A stretch of 13,072 nt of DNA from FEN-1219 sp964457725 (GTDB taxonomy: Bacteria; Pseudomonadota; Gammaproteobacteria; Steroidobacterales; Rariloculaceae), in the NCBI GenBank assembly GCA_964457725.1, contig CAYWGQ010000106.1, forward strand, positions 1-13,072. Reading direction: 5' to 3'. Shown here piece after piece: positions 7,226-13,072 of this stretch. The notes under the pieces are model-generated. The model was not told the origin of the DNA, searched no databases, and worked only from the letters and a program-made list of their open reading frames with translations. The position numbers and the translations under genes were made by a program. The first letter of the stretch is position 1. Each line of letters begins with the position of its first letter.

Positions 7226-8659
7226 ATGCAGAAACGTTCCGTCGACGCGGTCGTGATCGGCGCAGGCAGCGCCGGCTTGAACGCGGTCGCCGAGCTCGAC
7301 AAGGCCGGCGCGGATTGGCTGCTCGTCGAGAGCGGGCCGTACGGCACGACGTGCGCGCGCGTCGGCTGCATGCCGTCGAAGCTCCTGATCGCGGCGGCGA
7401 ACGCGGCCGACGCGGTCGAGCGCGCGGACGTCTTCGGGATTCGCGTGCGCGGTGTCGACGTCGACGGCGAGGCCGTGCTCGCGCGCGTCCGCAGCGAGCG
7501 CGACCGGTTCGTCCGCGGCGTGGTCGAGGACGTCGAGCGGTTGCCGGCCGAGCGGCGGCTGATCGGCCGCGCGCGGTTCACGGGGCCGACGACGATCCGC
7601 GTCGGCGACGGTCCCGAGCTCGACGCGCGCGCGATCGTGATCGCGACCGGCAGCTCGGCGGTCGTGCCGCAGATTTTCGACGCGGTGCGCGACCGGATAC
7701 TGACGAGCGACGAGGTCTTCGAGCTGCAACGCATCCCGGCGTCGCTAGCGGTCGTCGGCACCGGCATCGTCGGCCTCGAGCTCGGTCAGGCGTTGAGCCG
7801 CCTCGGCACGGACGTCACGTTCCTCGACCAGGCGCCGACGGTTGGCCCGCTGACCGATCCCGAGGTGCAGCGCTACGCGCACGCGGAGCTCGGCCGCCGC
7901 CTCGCGCTCGAGCTAGGGGCCGCCGTCGAGGCGGCCGAGCCCGCCGGCAACGGCATCGAGCTCGCGTGGAAGGACGCGGAAGGCCGTGCGCGGAGCGGCG
8001 AGTTCGAGCACGTGCTCGTCGCGACCGGACGCCGTCCGAACGTCGCCGCGCTCGGCCTCGAGCACGCGGGGCTCGAGCTCGACGAGCGCGGGATCCCGAA
8101 GTGGGACCCGCAGACGATGCAGTGCGGCGACGCGCCGGTGTTCCTCGCGGGCGACGTCGACGGCCACTTGCCGCTGCTGCACGAGGCGATCGACGAGGGC
8201 CGCATCGCCGGCGAGAACGCGGCGCGTTACCCCGAGGTCGCGCGCCACGTGCGCCGCACGCCGCTGATCATCGTGTTCAGCGATCCGCAGATGGCGATCG
8301 CGGGGCAGTCGTACGCGTCGCTCGACGCGGCGCGCACCGAGATCGCGGACTTCTCGTTCGAGCGGCAGGGCCGTGCGCGCGTGATAGCGCGCAACGTCGG
8401 GTTAGCGCGCCTCTACGCGACGCGCGACGACTGCATCCTGCGCGGCGCGGAGCTGTTCGGGCCGGACGTCGAGCACCTCGCGCACCTGCTCGCGTGGTCC
8501 GTGCAGCAGAAGCTGACGGTGCAGCGGCTGCTGCGGATGCCGTTCTACCATCCGACGCTCGAGGAAGGCGTGCGGGCGGGTTTGCGGCGGCTCGCGCGCC
8601 GGCTCGGCGTCGAGCGCGCCCGCCCGTGCGAGGACCTCGCGGTCGCTGCGGGTATGTGA
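7226..8659 (+). CDS. dihydrolipoyl dehydrogenase-like FAD/NAD(P) disulfide oxidoreductase
   Basis: A 477-residue class I pyridine nucleotide-disulfide oxidoreductase. ATG at 7226 is chosen because GGGAGG (7215-7220) is five bases upstream and the FAD motif GAGSAG (12-17) then lies near the N-terminus; the frame is open back to 7151 but lacks a ribosome site. The redox disulfide is Cys43-Cys48 in TTCARVGCMPSKLL. The NAD(P) motif is GTGIVG (178-183), the second FAD contact is FLAGDVDG, and the dimer-interface dyad is His442 and Glu447 in YHPTLEE. These are the residues used to reoxidise a dithiol substrate with NAD+. Lipoamide dehydrogenases usually sit beside 2-oxoacid dehydrogenase E1/E2 genes; none are here, and the family-typical HAHP is YHP. 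The natural substrate may therefore be something other than lipoyl-E2. It is convergent with the carbonic anhydrase gene. Confidence 0.85.
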   Translation: MQKRSVDAVVIGAGSAGLNAVAELDKAGADWLLVESGPYGTTCARVGCMPSKLLIAAANAADAVERADVFGIRVRGVDVDGEAVLARVRSERDRFVRGVVEDVERLPAERRLIGRARFTGPTTIRVGDGPELDARAIVIATGSSAVVPQIFDAVRDRILTSDEVFELQRIPASLAVVGTGIVGLELGQALSRLGTDVTFLDQAPTVGPLTDPEVQRYAHAELGRRLALELGAAVEAAEPAGNGIELAWKDAEGRARSGEFEHVLVATGRRPNVAALGLEHAGLELDERGIPKWDPQTMQCGDAPVFLAGDVDGHLPLLHEAIDEGRIAGENAARYPEVARHVRRTPLIIVFSDPQMAIAGQSYASLDAARTEIADFSFERQGRARVIARNVGLARLYATRDDCILRGAELFGPDVEHLAHLLAWSVQQKLTVQRLLRMPFYHPTLEEGVRAGLRRLARRLGVERARPCEDLAVAAGM

Positions 8660-8660
8660 C

Positions 8661-8691
8661 GAGCCGCAGCCGCGGCGGAGGCCGCTGCTAC
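8661..8691 (-). repeat. diverged REP-like hairpin between convergent genes, possible bidirectional terminator
   Basis: Read on the minus strand from 8691 this begins GTAG, then CAGCGGC-CTCC-GCCGCGGC, echoing the GTAG-hairpin layout of the intact REP units in this window with altered bases. GCAGC (8666-8670) and GCTGC (8684-8688) can also pair across it. There is no U-tract, so classic intrinsic termination is uncertain. The TAG of the GTAG head is the carbonic anhydrase stop codon. Confidence 0.45.
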
Positions 8692-9269
8692 GCGGCCTTG
8701 CCGACGGCCGTCGCCTCGGGTACCTCGATCAGCCGGCCGCTCTTCACGTCGTAGACGTAGCCGTGGATCGGGATGTCGCGCGGCACGAGCGGATGCTCGC
8801 GAATGCGCCGGACGTCGTCCGCGACGCTCGCCTCGACGTCGTCGAACGCGAGCCAGTGGACGTATTTCCCGTGCGCGCTGCCCGGGCCGCGGCCGACGTC
8901 CTTCCACTTGCCGCCTTCGAGCACGGCCGGCTCGAGGCTCTTCTCGAGAAGCTCGGCCATCACGTCGTCCGTGAAGGTGAGCATCCCGCAGTCGGTGTGG
9001 TGAATCACGATCCACTCGCGCGTGCCGAGCAGCTTGTAGGAGATCACCAGCGAGCGGATCGCGTCGTCGCTCGCGCGGCCGCCGGCGTTGCGGATCACGT
9101 GCGCGTCGCCTTCCTTCAGCCCGGCGAACAGCGACGGTATGAGCCGCGCGTCCATGCAGGTCAGGATCGCGAGCTTGCGGCCCGGAGGCATCGGCAGCTC
9201 GCCCTTGTCGCCGAAGCTTTCCACGTAGCGGCTGTTCGCGCGAAGGATCTCGTCCGTCAGCTTGCTCAT
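8688..9269 (-). CDS. beta-class carbonic anhydrase
   Basis: A 193-residue cytoplasmic zinc enzyme that interconverts CO2 and bicarbonate. The beta-class zinc site is complete: Cys38 in CMDAR (with the Asp40-Arg42 dyad), then NAGG at 61-64, and His91 and Cys94 in HHTDCG. CMDAR plus HHTDCGM resembles the Rv1284-like subgroup rather than CynT. The ATG at 9269 has AGGAGG (complement of 9278-9283) eight bases upstream. There is no signal peptide. It is transcribed alone, convergent with the flavoprotein gene, and its stop codon at 8688-8690 falls within a REP-like hairpin. A small inverted repeat sits upstream of its ribosome site. Confidence 0.95.
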   Translation of the reverse strand: MSKLTDEILRANSRYVESFGDKGELPMPPGRKLAILTCMDARLIPSLFAGLKEGDAHVIRNAGGRASDDAIRSLVISYKLLGTREWIVIHHTDCGMLTFTDDVMAELLEKSLEPAVLEGGKWKDVGRGPGSAHGKYVHWLAFDDVEASVADDVRRIREHPLVPRDIPIHGYVYDVKSGRLIEVPEATAVGKAA

Positions 9270-9294
9270 CTCTGTCTCCTCCTATGACAGGGAG

Positions 9295-9311
9295 CACCGT
9301 ACTGCACGGTG
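9295..9311 (-). promoter_or_regulatory. inverted repeat upstream of the carbonic anhydrase ribosome site
   Basis: CACCGT (9295-9300) and ACGGTG (9306-9311) are perfect 6-base inverted arms with a 5-base spacer, 11 bases ahead of the Shine-Dalgarno. It could be an operator or a 5' leader hairpin; six-base arms can also arise by chance. No convincing -10/-35 pair was found next to it. Confidence 0.25.
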
Positions 9312-9352
9312 TGCGGAACCGGAACGACACTTTAGGAAGTTAGTTATTGCAT

Positions 9353-9390
9353 ATCGCGTATATGGATCGCGTATGTGGATCGCGTATTGG
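9353..9390. repeat. 13-base tandem repeat (ATCGCGTATRTGG), three units
   Basis: Units at 9353-9365 and 9366-9378 differ by one base; the third, 9379-9390, is 12 bases and ends TATTGG. Two units reappear after the N gap (from 9518). The AT content is higher than in the surroundings. No function is evident; the true copy number is hidden by the gap. Confidence 0.75.
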
Positions 9391-9572
9391 TAGGAGCGGC
9401 TGTCCAGCCGCGACTCTNNNNNNNNNNNNNNNNNNNNNNNNNNNNNNNNNNNNNNNNNNNNNNNNNNNNNNNNNNNNNNNNNNNNNNNNNNNNNNNNNNN
9501 NNNNNNNNNNNNNNNNNTGGATCGCGTATGTGGATCGCGTATTGGTAGGAGCGGCTGTCCAGCCGCGACTCT
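9363..9572. other. 100-N assembly gap (9418-9517) flanked by identical 55-base blocks
   Basis: Bases 9363-9417, the last 55 before the gap, are identical to 9518-9572, the first 55 after it. An exact contig-end overlap of 55 equals a common de Bruijn k-mer length, so the gap is probably two contigs that share an end, joined with a default 100 Ns. The alternative is a true longer tandem array. The remaining intergenic sequence (9285-9352 and 9618-9763) has no supportable gene. Confidence 0.9.
9390..9413 (+). repeat. REP-like element, copy left of the N gap
   Basis: Identical to the unit at 7078. It lies in the 55-base block that ends at the gap and is repeated after it, so it may be the same genomic copy as the one at 9545. 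Confidence 0.8.
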
Positions 9573-9617
9573 TGGCTTTTCGGCGTCGGAGATCGCGGCT
9601 GGACAGCCGCTCCTACC
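9544..9617. repeat. inverted REP pair (BIME-like)
   Basis: A plus-strand REP unit at 9544-9568 and its exact reverse complement at 9593-9617 (25-base arms including the outer G/C) are separated by 24 bases. Each arm can fold on its own and the pair can form one long cruciform or RNA stem. It lies upstream of the kinase gene at 9764. Confidence 0.85.
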
Positions 9618-9763
9618 GCGCGGCGGGAGATGCCGCGATCGCGGCGGCTGCGGCGAGCTCCAGTGCACGGCCCAGCCGAGCGCCGCGGCCGCCGCCGCGA
9701 GCGCCTCGCGGTGGACGAGCGCTGCTACGATGGCGCCGGTTCCTTCCTCGAACGGTCAGCAGC

Positions 9764-10648
9764 GTGCGCAGCGTACCGCCTGCCGAGATCGACATCGACG
9801 AGGCGCTCGTGCGGCGCTTGCTCGAGGAGCAGCATCGCGACCTCGCGGGCGAGCCGCTCGAGCCCGCCGCGAGCGGCTGGGACAACGCGATGTTCCGGCT
9901 CGGCGACGCGCTCGCGCTGCGCCTGCCGCGGCGCGCGTCCGCCGTGCCGTTCCTCGAGCGCGAGCAGCGCTGGCTGCCGCGCCTCGCGCCATCGCTGCCG
10001 CTGCCGGTGCCGTCCGCGGTGCGGCTCGGCAGGTCCGGCTCCGGGTACCCGTGGCCGTGGAGCGTCGTTCGCTGGCTCGCCGGGAATCCGGCGGAGCGCG
10101 AGGCGCTCGCCGCCGATCAAGCGGCGGCGCTCGCCGCGTTCCTGCGCGCGCTTCACAGGCCCGCGCCGGCCGACGCGCCGGAGAACCCGTTCCGCGGCGT
10201 CCCGCTCGCGACGCGCGCCCCCGCGCTCGACGAGCGCTGGCAGCGCGTCGCGCGCGAGACGGAGCTCGTGACGCGCGCGATCCGCCGCGCGTGGTCGGCG
10301 GCGCTCGAGGCGCCGCTCGACTCCGCGCCGACCTGGATCCACGGCGATCTGCACCCCGGCAACGTCCTCGTGCGGGACGGCGCGCTCGCCGGCGTGCTCG
10401 ACTGGGGCGACATGGCGCGCGGCGATCGCGCGACCGATCTCGCCGCGCCGTGGATGCTGCTCGAGAGCGCGGACGCGCGGCTCGAGTGTCTGCGCGAGCT
10501 CGATGCGCTCGGCGGCGCGACGCTCGCGCGGGCGCGCGGCTGGGCCGTCTACTTCGGCTCGGTATTCCTCGACGCGGGGCTCGCGGGCGAGCCGCGATAC
10601 GTCGCGCTCGGCGCCGCGATTCTGCAGAGGGTCTGCGAGGGGCCCTGA
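9764..10648 (+). CDS. aminoglycoside phosphotransferase (APH)-fold kinase family protein
   Basis: A 294-residue cytoplasmic protein with the APH/choline-kinase fold. The catalytic loop HGDLHPGNVL (His193, Asp195, Asn200) and the metal-binding LDWGD (Asp213) are intact, as is the N-lobe start SGWDNAMFRLGDALALRLPRR. The GTG at 9764 gives a start shortly before IDEALVRRLLEEQ, as is usual for this subgroup, but no clear Shine-Dalgarno precedes it; the in-frame opening extends back through repeats and the N gap and is not credible as coding. Family members phosphorylate small molecules such as antibiotics, choline or sugars, and this environmental subgroup is mostly uncharacterised. It is 91 bases from the nucleotidyltransferase gene on the same strand. 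Calling it a resistance gene would not be justified. Confidence 0.85.
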   Translation: MRSVPPAEIDIDEALVRRLLEEQHRDLAGEPLEPAASGWDNAMFRLGDALALRLPRRASAVPFLEREQRWLPRLAPSLPLPVPSAVRLGRSGSGYPWPWSVVRWLAGNPAEREALAADQAAALAAFLRALHRPAPADAPENPFRGVPLATRAPALDERWQRVARETELVTRAIRRAWSAALEAPLDSAPTWIHGDLHPGNVLVRDGALAGVLDWGDMARGDRATDLAAPWMLLESADARLECLRELDALGGATLARARGWAVYFGSVFLDAGLAGEPRYVALGAAILQRVCEGP

Positions 10649-10739
10649 CGAAGCGCGAGCCGCGGCGCCCCTGCCGTGCCGTCGTCGAATCGCTGCTTTC
10701 GGCACGCGGCTTGCAGGGAATGGCTTCGAGGTACGCGAC

Positions 10740-11411
10740 ATGGAACGAAAGCAGGCGGTCGGCGTGCCGATCGAGCGCTTGGCGCACTGGGATCCCGAGA
10801 TCGAGGCGCAGCTCCGCTGCACTGCGAACGGCGCCTTCCAGCAGGTGCTCGGCGAGGTCGTCGCCGCGCTCGAGCACGCGGCGGTCGAGTACGTGCTGAT
10901 GGGCGGCATCGCGTCGACCGGGCACGGCAGGCCGCGGTGGACGCACGACATCGACGTGTTCGTTCGGCCGACCGGCGCCGATTTCGCGCTCGACGCGCTT
11001 GCCGAGCGGGGGTTCGACACCGAGCGGACGGACCCGGTATGGCTCTTCAAGGCGTTCAAGCAGGACGTGCTGGTCGACATCATCTTCCACTCGACCGGCG
11101 GGTTCTATCTGGACGACGAGATGGTCGCGCGAGCCGTCGTCCGCGAGCTCATGGGTCATCGCGTGCGGCTGATCTCGCCGGAGGACCTGCTCGTGATCAA
11201 GGCAGCCGTGCACGACGAGCGCGGGCCGCGGCACTGGCACGATGCGCTCGGCGTGATCGGCGTCGCCGAGCTCGACTGGGAATACGTGCTGCGCCGCGCG
11301 CGGCAAGCGCCGCGGCGCGTGCTGAGCCTGCTCCTCTACGCGCACTCGCTCGACAAGAACGTGCCGAATCACATCGTGCGCGAGCTGTATCGCGAGATCT
11401 ACGAGAGTTGA
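10740..11411 (+). CDS. DNA-polymerase-beta-superfamily nucleotidyltransferase
   Basis: A 223-residue protein. The ATG at 10740 has GAGG at 10728-10731 eight bases upstream. The nucleotidyltransferase signature is complete: VEYVLMGGIASTGHG (Gly55-Gly56), then THDIDVFV with Asp70 and Asp72, and the third carboxylate Asp113 in VLVDIIFHS. This is the layout of AbiEii-like, MNT-like and related proteins that transfer NMP to a protein, RNA or small molecule. The C-terminal half has SPEDLLVIKAAVHDERGPRHWHDA, as in other GGxA-type stand-alone enzymes. All metal-binding acids are present, so it is probably active. It starts a compact cassette: 16 bases to the BON gene, which in turn overlaps the phosphoesterase gene. 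Target unknown. No adjacent HEPN or AbiEi-type antitoxin gene is seen. Confidence 0.82.
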   Translation: MERKQAVGVPIERLAHWDPEIEAQLRCTANGAFQQVLGEVVAALEHAAVEYVLMGGIASTGHGRPRWTHDIDVFVRPTGADFALDALAERGFDTERTDPVWLFKAFKQDVLVDIIFHSTGGFYLDDEMVARAVVRELMGHRVRLISPEDLLVIKAAVHDERGPRHWHDALGVIGVAELDWEYVLRRARQAPRRVLSLLLYAHSLDKNVPNHIVRELYREIYES

Positions 11412-11427
11412 GCGCAGGAAGACGGCG

Positions 11428-11676
11428 ATGGAAGCGAAGCACTTGGTCGGCCGCATCCGCGAGGCGTTGGCGACCGATCCTCGCACCAACGTGCTGGACG
11501 TGATCGTCAAAGTGGCCGGCGGCAAGGCCCACCTGATGGGCGAGGTGTCGTCGGAAGAGCGCAAGCGCGCGGCGTGCGAGGTCGCGCGCGAGGTGCTGCC
11601 CCCGGACGTGGAGCTGGTCGACGAGCTATGGATCGCGAAGTACACCGAGCCAGGGACACCGGAGACGGTGGGGTAG
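11428..11676 (+). CDS. small BON-domain protein
   Basis: An 82-residue protein made of little more than one BON domain: LVGRIREALATDPRTNVLDVIVKVAGGKAHLMGEV then SSEERKRAACEVAREVLPPDVELVDEL matches the alpha-beta-beta-alpha-beta pattern. The ATG at 11428 follows AGGAAG (11416-11421). BON domains are best known from secreted proteins such as OsmY and from secretins, where they bind phospholipid or protein. Here there is no signal peptide or lipobox, so the protein should be cytoplasmic. It lies between the nucleotidyltransferase and the phosphoesterase, and the next gene starts within it. A binding or scaffolding role for its neighbours is inferred from position only. Confidence 0.8.
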   Translation: MEAKHLVGRIREALATDPRTNVLDVIVKVAGGKAHLMGEVSSEERKRAACEVAREVLPPDVELVDELWIAKYTEPGTPETVG

Positions 11677-12455
11677 TCCGCGTCGCCGCGGTCGGCGACG
11701 TGCACGTCGGGCTCGACATGCGCGGCGAGCTGCGCCGCAGCTTCGCCTCGGTCAAGGAGCACGCGGACGTGCTGCTGATCGCGGGCGACTTGACGCAGCA
11801 CGGCTCGCGCGAGGAAGGCCGGCTGATGGCGGAGGAGGTCGCGGACGTCGGCGTGCCGACCGTCGCCGTGCTCGGCAATCACGACTACCACCAGGACGCG
11901 CAGGACGCGATCCGCGCGGACCTCGAGCGCGTCGGCGTGACGGTGCTCGAGGGTGAGAACGTCGTGCTCGAGCTCGCGGGCCGTCGCGTCGGCATCGCCG
12001 GCGTGAAAGGCTTCGGCGGCGGCTTCGCCGGCGCCTGCGGCTCGGAGTTCGGCGAGCTCGAGATGAAGGCGTTCATCCGCCACACGAAGGACACCGCTCG
12101 CCAGCTGCTCCAGTGTCTGAAGGCGATGGACTGCGACGTACGCATCGCGTTGACCCACTACTCGCCGACGAAGGACACGCTGCTCGGCGAGAAGCTCGAG
12201 ATCTATCCGTTCTTGGGCTCGCACCTTCTCGCAGAGGCGATCGACGAAGGCCGCTGCGATCTCGCCGTGCACGGCCACGCGCACCACGGCTCGGAGCGCG
12301 GCATCACCGCGGGCGGCGTGCCGGTGCGGAACGTCGCGAAGCCGCTGATCCGGAGCGCTTATCAGCTCTTCGAGGTGCGCGGCCGCGAGGAGCGGGCCGC
12401 GGCGCAGGCGCCGCGCGGGGCGCGCGAGGACGCGATCGAGTCCGCCCCGGCGTAA
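11628..12455 (+). CDS. calcineurin-like metallophosphoesterase
   Basis: A 275-residue two-metal phosphoesterase with all motifs: GDVH (Asp24, His26), GDLT (Asp54), GNHD (84-86), THYSP (His177) and GHAH (His217, His219). Conserved-looking KGFGGGFAGACGSEFGE and EIYPFLGSHLLAEAID stretches suggest one defined subfamily. The start is a problem: ATG 11628 is the only ATG, GTG or TTG in frame shortly before GDVH, giving a 49-base overlap with the BON gene and about 17 atypical residues before VRVAAVGDVH. No strong ribosome site precedes it, so it may depend on translation of the BON gene. Such enzymes cleave phosphomono- or diesters, including cyclic nucleotides and nucleic acids. Substrate unknown; pairing with a nucleotidyltransferase suggests opposing chemistry. 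Confidence 0.87.
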   Translation: MDREVHRARDTGDGGVVRVAAVGDVHVGLDMRGELRRSFASVKEHADVLLIAGDLTQHGSREEGRLMAEEVADVGVPTVAVLGNHDYHQDAQDAIRADLERVGVTVLEGENVVLELAGRRVGIAGVKGFGGGFAGACGSEFGELEMKAFIRHTKDTARQLLQCLKAMDCDVRIALTHYSPTKDTLLGEKLEIYPFLGSHLLAEAIDEGRCDLAVHGHAHHGSERGITAGGVPVRNVAKPLIRSAYQLFEVRGREERAAAQAPRGAREDAIESAPA

Positions 12456-12522
12456 CCCGCACCGCATCACGCGGCGCGCATAACCCCGCACCGCCCAACC
12501 CCGCACCGCCCAACCCTGCGCC
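12454..12522. repeat. 15-base tandem repeat after the phosphoesterase gene
   Basis: AACCCCGCACCGCCC occurs twice head to tail (12482-12496, 12497-12511), followed by a partial AACCCTGCGCC to 12522; a related AACCCGCACCGC begins at 12454 within the stop codon. It runs straight into the REP unit at 12523. No gene and no function are evident. Confidence 0.75.
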
Positions 12523-12630
12523 GTAGGAGCGGCTGTCCAGCCGCGATCCTCGCGCGTCCAGCCGCGACCTTCGCGCCTCTCGAGCCGCGAACGATCGGGC
12601 GAAGAGTCGCGGCTGGACAGCCGCTCCTAC
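12523..12630. repeat. inverted REP pair with degenerate units between (BIME-like)
   Basis: An intact 24-base unit at 12523-12546 and its exact reverse complement at 12607-12630 enclose 60 bases holding decayed copies (GCGTCCAGCCGCGACC and TCGAGCCGCGA). It sits between two convergent genes and could act as a 3' stabiliser or terminator of their transcripts. Confidence 0.85.
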
Positions 12631-12677
12631 GACCGGGAAGCCGGCCGAGGCACGCGGCGCGCGCCGGAAGCGCGCGA

Positions 12678-13072
12678 TCAGGCGGCGGCGCGGGCGCGTT
12701 TGCCGAGCGCGTCCTCGACGCGCGCGAACATCGTCTCGGCGAACGCGTGCGGATAGGCGTAGAGCTTCTGCACGTCGGGGGCGACGTGCGGCAGCTTGCG
12801 CCAGCCGTCGACCCACGCGAGCTTGTCTGCGCCGCCGGCCGTGAAGGCGTCCTCGAGGCCGAAGCGCGCGATCGCGTCCGGCTGCGACGATTTCAGCGCG
12901 ATGTGCTCGAGGATGTTCGACGTGAAGCCGTAGAGGAGCCCGTACGGCGAGTAGCCGCCGGGCGCGGGCCGGAAGTGCCGGCAGTCCTCGTGCAGCTGCG
13001 CTGCGACGCGTTCGATCCGCGCCTCGTACTCTTCGAGCAGCCGGGCGTGCCGCCGGCCGAGCGGCGTCGCGA
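12678..13072 (-). CDS. unrecognised protein, C-terminal part (5' end outside window)
   Basis: An open frame runs from the window edge to TGA at 12680-12678 and encodes 130 residues. Codon use matches the neighbouring genes, with G/C at nearly every third position, and the sequence is a balanced, soluble-looking mix: RLLEEYEARIERVAAQLHED near its start, GGYSPYGLLYGFTSNILEHI, then WVDGWRKLPHVAPDVQKLYA and a basic tail KRARAAA. No membrane segment or signal is visible in this part. I do not recognise the family. The gene is convergent with the phosphoesterase cassette, separated from it by repeats. That it is a real gene is likely; no function can be assigned. Confidence 0.7.
   Translation of the reverse strand, partial: ATPLGRRHARLLEEYEARIERVAAQLHEDCRHFRPAPGGYSPYGLLYGFTSNILEHIALKSSQPDAIARFGLEDAFTAGGADKLAWVDGWRKLPHVAPDVQKLYAYPHAFAETMFARVEDALGKRARAAA

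Noticed and set aside
9725..9730. TACGAT as a -10 box for the kinase gene
   Set aside because: Only 4/6 match and no -35 at suitable spacing.
9613..9763. Minus- or plus-strand gene remnant in the Ala/Arg-rich stretch before the kinase
   Set aside because: All frames read as low-complexity Ala/Arg/Pro without a recognisable motif.
9764..10648. Kinase as an aminoglycoside resistance gene, together with the nucleotidyltransferase as ANT
   Set aside because: Both folds are broad; no close resemblance to known APH or ANT resistance enzymes is visible, and no mobile-element genes flank them.
9756..12506. A 916-residue minus-strand open frame across the kinase and cassette genes
   Set aside because: It is Arg/Ala/His-rich and low complexity and is antisense to four genes with intact motifs; long antisense frames are expected in such GC-rich DNA.
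7078..12630. Repeated 24-base units as CRISPR repeats
   Set aside because: Spacing is irregular, orientation alternates, there are no spacers of uniform length and no cas genes.

Overview
The window is very GC-rich, has dense short operons, and shows Proteobacterial-type gene families and GTAG-headed REP elements like those described from Xanthomonadales and Pseudomonas. I infer a free-living, respiring Gammaproteobacterium or close relative, probably known from a metagenome assembly. Two N gaps, one of them flanked by an exact 55-base contig-end overlap, point to a short-read scaffold. The taxon is inference only.

Positions 1-7053 look like a catabolic locus. A secreted PQQ beta-propeller dehydrogenase of the polyvinyl-alcohol-dehydrogenase type (partial, minus strand) is divergent from a tight plus-strand operon: a carboxymuconolactone-decarboxylase-like protein, a beta-hydroxyacid dehydrogenase, an MFS transporter with an extra periplasmic domain, a second paralogous beta-hydroxyacid dehydrogenase, and a PQQ alcohol dehydrogenase fused to cytochrome c. 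A plausible reading is that periplasmic PQQ enzymes oxidise an alcohol-type substrate, the symporter imports the acid product, and NAD(P)-dependent dehydrogenases process it inside. The substrate cannot be told from sequence.

Positions 7054-9284 hold a stand-alone dihydrolipoyl-dehydrogenase-like flavoprotein convergent with a beta-class carbonic anhydrase. A diverged REP-like element lies between them and supplies the carbonic anhydrase stop codon.

Positions 9285-9763 are non-coding: a 13-base tandem repeat, a 100-N gap between identical 55-mers, and an inverted REP pair. Then come an aminoglycoside-phosphotransferase-fold kinase (9764-10648) and a compact three-gene cassette (10740-12455): a DNA-polymerase-beta-type nucleotidyltransferase, a small cytoplasmic BON-domain protein, and a calcineurin-like metallophosphoesterase whose only usable start lies inside the BON gene. 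This cassette is the best candidate for an uncharacterised system. The window closes with a 15-base tandem repeat, a second inverted REP pair, and the 3' part of an unrecognised minus-strand gene.

No tRNA, rRNA, CRISPR array, transposase or phage gene was seen.
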